Assembly: GCA_000818945.1 (NCBI GenBank) | Contig: KN805402.1 | Location: 336,431 to 379,371, forward strand | From: Schizochytrium sp. CCTCC M209059 | Lineage: Eukaryota > Sar > Bigyra > Thraustochytrida > Thraustochytriidae | Reading direction: 5' to 3' | Length of the DNA: 42,941 bases | Part shown: one piece after another, positions 36,435-42,941 of the stretch | Position numbering within the stretch: position 1 is the stretch's first letter | Layout of the letters: every line of letters starts with the position of its first letter | Made by a program: the position numbers and the translations under genes | The notes under the pieces: generated by a model | Databases searched by the model: none | The model's input: the letters and a program-made list of their open reading frames with translations, nothing else | Told to the model about the DNA's origin: nothing

Positions 36435-38486
36435 GTCTAGTCTCAGTGAGCGCCTCTTTTTATCCTTCTATTCTCTGCGGTCTTCGTCGTCAGCCTCCTC
36501 CTCGCGCGCGCTTCGCAAGCCCGCTCTTGTTTAAGACGCGACCGCGGGTCGCCCAGGCGCGGTGACGAAGCGAGTCTGCTCTTTTCCGCGGCAGGCTTTC
36601 TCGCTTCCACGAACGATTGCTCGTCGCAGCGGTGGTTCCCCTTTCGTGCGCACACCCCATTCCTGATCATCAACACGGGCGCAGCCCAAGCGGCTTGCTC
36701 GACAGTGAAGGAAAGGATAGTGAGAGTTGAGCGTGGTTTCACATGAGCCGCCGCGCCGGAAGGTCGGGGGAGGGGATTTACGCCATTAGCAACATGCGAG
36801 TCACGCACAAGAATCGGGTCATCCTGTGTTGTCCCAACCAACAGAGCAAGAGATTTTGTGATGGTGCGGACTTATGTTCGCGGAGCGGACGGGCGTACGG
36901 GCAGCCATAGCCAGCTGGTCCCCGTTCATCTCTCGTGCTCTGACTCTCTGTCTACGCGTGACGTGCTGGTGCTGGGCTCCGTGCAGTACGCAAGCTCAAG
37001 GGAGAGGCCACAGTGTCAAGCCAGACCGATGCTCGCGCTGACCACGCGCTGACCACGCCGGCGCTGCTGACCTAGAGGCCTCTCGCGCTCACGCTTGCCG
37101 ATGAAAATACCCTGACTTGTGATCCCCAGGCTGACCCTGGGCCTTTTTCCGGCAGTCAATCGGGCTCCTCTTCCCTGCCGTCGTAGTCCTCAGCAGGGCC
37201 ACCGTCGATTGATTTGGGCTCGTGTTATTGATTTACCCTGACCATGCGCATGCTCGAACACTCGCATTTTTGCGACAAGCTAACGCGCAGAAACCTATCG
37301 CTCGTCACGCTACAAACGAACTTCAGGTCGTTAGATTTTCAGTTTAGCCCCGCACGGTCTGGCGGTTGTGTAAGCCTACAGCGACGAATACCGATCCGGT
37401 CAATTTCCGGCGCACTCGTTTGCGCCGGCGTGGACAAGGAATGACCGCGGGTATTGTTGTGGGTTGCGTAGCCATTGTGTATACTTGCACAAATAATACA
37501 TGCCTTCTGTCCGGAATATGCTGCGCAGATGAACATTGACGATGCTGGAACGCCAAAATGGAATGATTGACCGAGACCAAAGGCGGATAGAGTTCGGTAA
37601 TGCAGCACCAACCCAGCCGCGTTGGACCACAGCTTTAATATGACTCTGGCGCTCAGACTTTTGTGGACAAAACATAAATCGAGCGAGCGACATACTCCTG
37701 GAAAAAGACGAAGTGAGATACGTTTACAGCTCGATAGGATTGTACCCTTTGCCAATCAACTTGCTGCCCAAAGGCGAGATATCGTTATTGCTGTGGCGCA
37801 ACACACTTGGGTCAGTGGGTCCCGTAAAGAAGCTTTTGTGCCCAGCAGCAGCGCTGGTCAAAAAGTAATAATTTGGCCAGCTCGGTAGATTGTGCGCGCT
37901 GCAGGCTAGCACGGAAGCGACACGAACGAGGACTGGACGCCGAAAGGCCAGCTCTCTTCCTCCTTCTCCTCCTCCTCCTCGTCGTCGTCATCGTCAAGAC
38001 TGCTCCTCGTCGGGCGGACCCGGGGGGAAGAGAAATAGTGGCAATGGCGATACCATCAGCAAGTGAAATGCCAATGCGCCGCAAGTTAGTCATGATGCCA
38101 CAGTGAACGAGCAACAAGTCTTGGCCTTGTCTCCGCCAAAGGAGAGGATGATGCCCGGTGCAGCGGAGACGCCATGGTAAGGCAGCGCGCGGGCCCAATG
38201 GACGGCGTCGAGAGCCGGAGGCGCGTCCGGGCGGACGCGAGCGAGCCAGAATGAAAACTGTTGATCTAGAACGTGAGTGTTTTTGACGAAGTGCGGTGCA
38301 TGAAGGCTCGTGAGCTGAAAATGCCATTTTGCGCTGTTCGACAACTCAACCTTGTGAGCCAACAGCAAATATGGTAAAGGGAAAGCCGCAGCAGCGTCTT
38401 GGGCCTCGACGAGCACTTCAGGTCACCGGTAAACACTCTATCAAGGCAACAACGCTTCGAATATTCTCTCGCAGCTTCTTTACCAT
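36435..38486. other. Intergenic region between the two receptor-like genes
   Basis: About 2 kb between the start of the TIR-NACHT-WD40 gene and the stop of the kinase/RING gene, on the same strand. It presumably holds the TIR-NACHT promoter. It contains a short inverted repeat CCCAGG/CCTGGG at about 37125-37141. Several open frames of 100-170 codons exist on the minus strand (for example 37339-37755 and 38090-38416), but I recognise no family in them. I see no supported gene, though a decayed one cannot be excluded. Confidence 0.6.
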
Positions 38487-39690
38487 TCAAAATCTAAAGT
38501 TTTCGCCGACAATATCCGGCGTGAGAAGAGGGCGCAGTTTGTTCTCAACGCTGGCACAAACGCCTTGGTCTTTGATTTTCTCTGCCATGTAGCAACGAAG
38601 ACGCTGCGCTCGAAGCCGAGCCCAAGCTTGCTTTACAACAGCAAAATCGCTAAAGAATGGGTTTCTTTCGCCAGCAGGCTTTGCCGTACATGTTGCAACG
38701 TGCCGATGACAAGCTTCTGAGTCATTGCCTGTGTCCTGCAGACACCACGCGCAGAAACGGCATGGGCAAGCTGCACATTTGAGAGCGCAGCAGCCGTCAA
38801 AGTCAGCAAAAACTGTCGAGCAACGCGGGCACGACATGGCAAGAACCTCATTCTGAATAGTGCGAATGTGGTTCTGCGTCGTCGGGTCCAGCCCATGCTC
38901 GCGGAGCGCTGCGTCGACACGATCTTGGAGCTGGCGCTCTTGCTCGGCTGCGGCGTCTCGCTCAAAATGTGTGCGCACGATGTCGAGCAAAGCTGCAAAG
39001 TCCTCGTCTGGAACTGTGGCTGCAATGGCGCGTCCCGAAACAAGAAGCTCACATTCGGGCGCGACACAGCACATGCTTCCATCTCGGAGTACCTTGACAT
39101 GCGACTGAGCCTCGGTGGCAGCGCGTACCGCCCTACTCAGACACTCTTTACACGTAAAGTGGTCATCAGCGCAAGAGACGCCCTCACCAACCGGGTAAAC
39201 GTCGAGGCATATGGCACACGAGGCCGCTTTTACGGGCTCAACCTGAAAGGCCTTGTGACGCAAAGCTTGAAGCGCGGTGGGCCGCTGTGTTGGATTCGAA
39301 GACCGCAGAGACGAAATGAGCGACTGCATAGCGTCGGGAATATCCGCGCCCTCATAGAGGTCCGCGAGGACCATTCCCGCGGAGAATAGATCCACAGCAG
39401 GCTCTACCTTTTTGGCGCTTCCGCTGCGAAGCTCAGGGGCCATATATTTCAAGGTGGCTTGCACAGGCTGCGTCATGGTCACATCGTGCATTTGAACACC
39501 ATCAAAGTCGCCAAGAACGGGTGAAAGGCCTGCGGCGAGGTAGACATTTTCTGGCTTGACGTCGCAGTGCACGAAGCCTTGCGAATGCAAGTCATGAAGG
39601 CCGGACAAGAGACCAATGGCGATGCGTCTGCGCGTCGCTACCTCTGCGTGTGGATTGTCGCGGATGCGGAAAGATCGCCGCCCGAATAAA
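38487..39690 (-). other. Segment: kinase C-lobe and RING/IBR-like zinc region
   Basis: Kinase part: helix RRRIAIGLLSGLHDLHSQG, catalytic loop HCDVKPEN, then GDFDG where DFG is expected, and KYMAPE. Zinc part: CAICLD ... CADDHFTCKECLSRAV ... CCVAPECE is RING-like. After a charged helix, MSCPRCSTVF ... CCALKCAACPCRFCAWC ... CHRHVATC resembles an IBR or second zinc module of RBR-type E3 ligases. The catalytic Cys of an RBR RING2 cannot be assigned with confidence. Confidence 0.78.
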
Positions 39691-42600
39691 AGGGCATCAG
39701 CGTGCATCCTTGATGCGCGTCTTGCATAAAAACGCCTTGGATGCGCACAATGTAGGCAGATTTGATTTGGGCAAGCGCTGCGACCTGGCGATAAAAACGA
39801 CTGCTCCACTCGTCGTTGGCGAGATGAAAGGACTTGAGCACAAAGTCTCGGCCATCGAGATCGCGCACTTTAAACACGGCCTTGCCGGGCTTGGACGCAA
39901 GCTCTGCGATAGTCTCAAAGTCTCCGCGTTCGGCATTCGTCAGCCAAAGACCCAACGAAGACAGCTCCCGTGGCACGCTAGCTTTCATGCCTAAGCTCCG
40001 GATCCAATTTTGATCGCAAAGCAACTCAGGGTAATGTTCCTCCGCATGCCTCAGCACCCGTGCGCGCTCTTTGCGCAGCTCGCTGTCCAGCTTGTAAACA
40101 CTCCCGATCTGAGCGAGTTCTTGCTCGAGGCCGGGGATCCGCGCTTCAGCTTCTGTATCCCCGTCATTGGCATCTTCGCGGGCGTACTTGAGATCATGCT
40201 CGAGTTGTCCTCGCCTCCGTCTACTTTGGCGAAGTATTTGCATGATGTCCGCCACACGCGAGGTATTCGGTGCAGTCAGTCCCGGAACGTGAAGCGAGAG
40301 CAAGGTCGTCAGCTCATGGACGCATGCCTGCAAACGCAAGACCTCGCTTGCCACTGTGCGGGTGTAGAATGAGATGGTGCTAGCCAGTGCTCGTCGCACA
40401 TCTTCTAACGGGGCGTCTCTCATAGGATCGACGGTCGTCAAGGTGTCGAGCTCGGCTTCGAATGCTTGCTGCACCGTTTTCAGTTCTTTCGCTAACTCGT
40501 TTGTTCTCTCGGGATGTCTCAGCGTCACAAAGTAAGTCGGCTGGATACCAAGGCGCTTGGTTCTCTCATCCAAAGCATCAATGGCTGCTTCAGTGTGCTT
40601 GCGCGCAGCGCTCGTGTCATGTCGAGTCTCCCAGGCGTTTAAGGCCTCCACTGCGGCTTGCGTTACTTCGTGCATTTGCTCAAAGGTCACTTGTGCGACA
40701 GCATCATCAACGTCCACAGGGTCGTCCAGGATCTCCTTCCACAGACTATGACAGGAGTCTACTGCATCCTTTGTCACCGGATCGGCTAGTAGCGTCTCCA
40801 GCTGACTTTCGACTCTCCCTGACAAAGCATTTCGGATACCCGTGACAAGGTCGCGTCGAGCTTCATCCCGTTCAACTACTTTCTCCGAGTCTGTCTTGAC
40901 AGCCTCCTGGAGCACAGTCAGCTCATGCGCCTTTTCGCGGAGGATAGTTTGTTGCCTGTCAAAGTCTGCAAGAGATGCCGTCGGATTCTTGCGCGAGAGC
41001 TGCTCGGCAAAAACCTCGTGCAGTCTCGGATGAAGGAAAACCTTGTCTTCTCCGCGATTCGCCCGCGCGAGAGAAACTTCTGTAGCCAATGCTCCAAGGC
41101 TGTCTGTTTGATCCATAGCATTACGCACCTTGAGGTCGGGTGCTCGCTCAGGGTCTGCAAATGCTTGGAGAAGCGCATTGCGCGCTGAGACGAACAGAAG
41201 GGAGACGACGAAACTCTTCTAGCGTTTGCACACCTTGATCGAAAAGGTTGATGACCATCATTCGCAATGCGTTGGTTTGAAGCTGTGCTAACGGTAACGA
41301 GTGTATGAAGGAGAGAAAGGCGGAGAGCTTCCTGTAATGCTTGGAAGAAGCACTCTTGATGGCCTTCCTTATTCCAAGGGACTCGCTCGAAAGACCTGCG
41401 CTGTACTTGAAAAGAAGCTTGGCTAGAAGGAGGGCATTGTTCTCATCCTTGGCTTTGCAAACGTAAAACAGCGCTGTCTGGCCTAGTGTGTCCCGCGTGT
41501 CGATTCGGGTCCCACTAACGACCAGCTTTTCTGTCTCCGAGATGTTCCCGTTCTTGCACGCCTGCATGAGAGGCGTCTGACTCTGTTCGTACAGAGTTTG
41601 ATTGCGGTCGAGAGCGGCTTCGAGAGCAGGACTGTGGAGTTCGATGCTGTAATTTCGAAATGTCAGAAGGGGGAATTTGATGCGGATTATGGGCTCTCTT
41701 TGGAACTTACTCGAGCGTTTGCAATGTTATGTTTTCTGCGAGTGCGTTTGCTAGCGCCGTAGCGCCCTCGTGGCCGATCTCGTTGCTGCGAAGACTGCGC
41801 TCGTCATAAGATGAGACACCAAGATGAACAAAATCGCGCCAAGGATTGCATCCCGTCAAATCCCATACGTGCGTGCGTACGTGAGCTGTGGTCAGCTCTT
41901 GTTGCTTTCTTCTTGGGCTTCTGTATGACCCCACTTTCACTTTGTCGCAATGACTTACCCTAGCCTCTGCAGCGACTCATTGTTCGCGAGTGCGTTCGCC
42001 AGCGCCAACGCGCCCTCGTCGCCGATATTGTTGTTCCAAAGACTGCGCTCGTCATAACATGAGACGCCGAGATGAACGAAAACGCGTCAAGAGTTGCATT
42101 CCGTCGCATCCCATGGGTGTGTACGTGCGTGAGCTGTGGTCAGCTCTTGTTGCTTTCTTCTTGGGCTTCTTTATGACCCCACTTTCACTTTGTCGCAATG
42201 ACTTACCCTAGCCTCTGCAGCGACTCATTGTTCGCGAGTGCGTTCGCCAGCGCCGCAGCGCCCTCGTCGCCGATATTGTTGTTCCAAAGACTGCGCTCGT
42301 CATAACATGAGACGCCGAGATGAACGAAAACGCGTCAAGAGTTGCATTCCGTCGCATCCCATGGGTGTGTACGTGCGTGAGCTGTGGTCAGCTCTTGTTG
42401 CTTTCTTCTTGGGCTTCTGTATGGCCCCACTTTCACTCTATCGCAATGACTTACTTTAGCGTCTGCAGCGTCTCATTCTTTGCGAGTGCGTTCGCCAGCG
42501 CCGCAGCGCCCTCGTCGCCAATATTGTTGTTACCAAGACTGCGCTCGTCATAATATGAGATGCCAAGATGAATGACATCGCGCCAAGGGTTGCATTCCGT

Positions 42601-42941
42601 CGCATCAAATGCGTGCGTGCGTACGTGAGTTTGTGGTCAGCTCTTGTTGCTTTCTTCTTGGGCTTCTGTATGGCCCCACTTTCACTCTATCGCAATGACT
42701 TACTTTAGCGTCTGCAGCGTCTCATTCTTTGCGAGTGCGTTCGCCAGCGCCGCAGCGCCTAGCGCCCTCGTGGCCGATCTTGTTGGAATGAAGACTGCGC
42801 TCGTCATAAGATGAGACGCCAAGATGAACAAAATCGCGCCAAGGATTGCATTCCGTCGCATCCCATGCGTTCGTGCGTACGTGAGGTGTGGTCAGCTCTT
42901 GTTGCTTTCTTCTTGGGCTTCTGTATGGCCCCACTTTCACT
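38487..42941 (-). CDS. LRR-ankyrin-kinase-RING/IBR multidomain gene (partial, frame-disrupted)
   Basis: A minus-strand gene truncated by the window end. In transcript order: at least five LRR exons (42794 to 41711), an ankyrin-like exon (from 41646), a helical region, a protein kinase and a Cys/His-rich RING/IBR-like C-terminus, stop at 38487-38489. Coding occupies two frames: the ankyrin part and the kinase C-lobe plus RING share one; the middle (about 41190 to 39690) is shifted by one base. Domain continuity across both shifts (kinase N-lobe ...LMPFYSGGDLS running into RDNPHAEVATRRR) argues for one gene with two compensating single-base indels, real or from sequencing. I find no splice sites that would fix the shifts. 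LRR and ankyrin repeats for recognition, a kinase for signalling and a RING/IBR for ubiquitin transfer suggest a cytosolic receptor-effector. The start lies outside the window. Confidence 0.75.
39690..41200 (-). other. Segment: helical region and kinase N-lobe, shifted frame
   Basis: About 490 open codons, with an Arg/Glu/Leu-rich helical, probably coiled-coil stretch up to about 40100. The kinase N-lobe follows: FKVRDLDGRDFVLKSF with the ATP-site Lys, a helix with Arg/Gln, IVRIQGVF and LMPFYSGGDL as hinge. The frame stops at 39638-39640 (TAG), while the homologous sequence continues in the neighbouring frame. Confidence 0.72.
41200..41646 (-). other. Segment: ankyrin-like exon
   Basis: It begins at the acceptor TTACAG at 41647. 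SPALEAALDRN ... QTPLMQACKNGN ... GQTALFYVCKA follows the ankyrin pattern (TPLxxAxxxGN, G-x-T-A-L). A helical stretch LSAFLSFIHSLPLAQLQTNA leads to TLEEFRRLP, after which the frame is lost and continues one base over as FVSARNALLQAFADPE. Confidence 0.72.
41647..41710 (-). other. Intron between the last LRR exon and the ankyrin exon (64 nt)
   Basis: Donor CTCGA|GTAAGT, acceptor AAATTACAG|C. Phase 2, in frame on both sides. It is the shortest intron found here. Confidence 0.82.
41711..42941 (-). repeat. Tandem LRR exon-intron cassettes, 248-bp unit
   Basis: Exons at 42704-42794 (E), 42455-42538 (D), 42207-42290 (C), 41959-42042 (B) and 41711-41794 (A). D to A are exactly 84 nt, phase 2 at both ends. 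Each begins after CGCAG and ends before GTAAGT, and encodes one 28-residue RNase-inhibitor-type LRR (for example LWNNNIGDEGAAALANAL). Separating introns are 164 nt (165 between E and D) and almost identical. Exon start to exon start is 248 bp for A to D. The array continues past the window end, where the intron upstream of exon E is cut off. Confidence 0.92.
42704..42794 (-). pseudogene. LRR exon E with 7-bp insertion (frame broken)
   Basis: This cassette exon is 91 nt instead of 84. A 7-bp tandem duplication (AGGCGCT, around 42757-42764) follows GHEGA and shifts the frame, leading to a TGA within the exon. Splice signals are intact. Because the exon is symmetric in its siblings, skipping it would restore the frame. 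Confidence 0.8.

Noticed and set aside
37339..37755. Minus-strand frame of 138 codons in the gap between the receptor-like genes
   Set aside because: No recognisable domain, and overlapping frames are also open; treated as chance.
38090..38416. Minus-strand frame of about 108 codons downstream of the kinase/RING gene
   Set aside because: No ATG start; an in-frame stop lies just upstream and no family is recognised. It could be a remnant, but there is not enough to call a gene.
41795..41940. Reading the cassette introns as coding (frame continues upstream of LRR exon A)
   Set aside because: Retaining the 164-nt intron would break frame with the previous exon; the splice signals and exact 84-nt LRR exons explain the region better.
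41990..42459. Repeated + strand frames of 73 codons in the LRR array
   Set aside because: They are antisense readings of the tandem exon-intron cassettes, repeated because the DNA is repeated.
1..42941. CRISPR array or prokaryotic operon
   Set aside because: The direct repeats found are microsatellites, WD40 units or LRR cassettes without spacer structure, and spliceosomal introns and a pol III tRNA show the DNA is eukaryotic.

Overview
The window is nuclear DNA from a eukaryotic protist with a compact, GC-rich, intron-poor genome. Genes are long single ORFs or carry one to a few short GT-AG introns (64 to 165 nt). The non-coding gaps are full of microsatellites, with CTGT, CTCCT, AAAG, CTG and GA runs. 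The gene content (an AGC kinase with cyclic-nucleotide domains, MOB, SWIB, RRP46, a FOLT-type carrier, long-chain acyl-CoA synthetase, a Wntless/TMEM181-like protein and a TIR-NACHT-WD40 protein) fits a stramenopile protist such as a thraustochytrid (Labyrinthulea). That assignment is inference from gene style, not from a marker gene.

Layout. 1-5.7 kb: a cyclic-nucleotide-dependent AGC kinase (-), then 3.1 kb of microsatellite-rich gap. 5.7-10.7 kb: a mitochondrial-carrier gene (-) broken by a 76-bp tandem repeat, diverging from a roughly 1000-residue protein of unknown function (+). 11-16.2 kb: a seven-helix Wntless/TMEM181-like protein (-), a degenerate P-loop protein (+) and exosome subunit RRP46 (-); the last two overlap tail to tail by 34 bp. 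16.9-18.6 kb: a two-exon mitochondrial SWIB protein (+) and a MOB-family protein (-) lacking most zinc ligands. 20.4-26.6 kb: a membrane-anchored GH18 glycosidase (+), a basic/acidic AT-hook protein (+) and a two-exon acyl-CoA synthetase (-). 28.7-31.6 kb: a multi-pass membrane protein with a C-terminal chromodomain-like and WW-like tail (-), then a tRNA-Leu(AAG) (+).

32.1-42.9 kb is the most unusual part. Two large minus-strand genes with immune-receptor-like architecture lie next to each other. The first is a 1436-residue TIR-TIR-NACHT protein ending in exactly twelve 120-bp WD40 units. Their framework is almost constant, and variation is concentrated at a few propeller-surface positions, as in fungal allorecognition STAND proteins. 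The second runs off the window edge and encodes leucine-rich repeats, ankyrin repeats, a coiled-coil-like region, a protein kinase and a RING/IBR-like zinc region. Its LRR part is a tandem array of 248-bp cassettes, each an 84-nt symmetric exon (one complete 28-residue LRR) plus a near-identical 164-nt intron. Cassettes can therefore be gained, lost or skipped without changing frame. This gene also carries a 7-bp insertion in one cassette and two opposite single-base frame changes further down, so it may be decaying, sequence-error-prone or alternatively spliced. Together they look like a repeat-diversified recognition locus. Function is inferred from architecture only.
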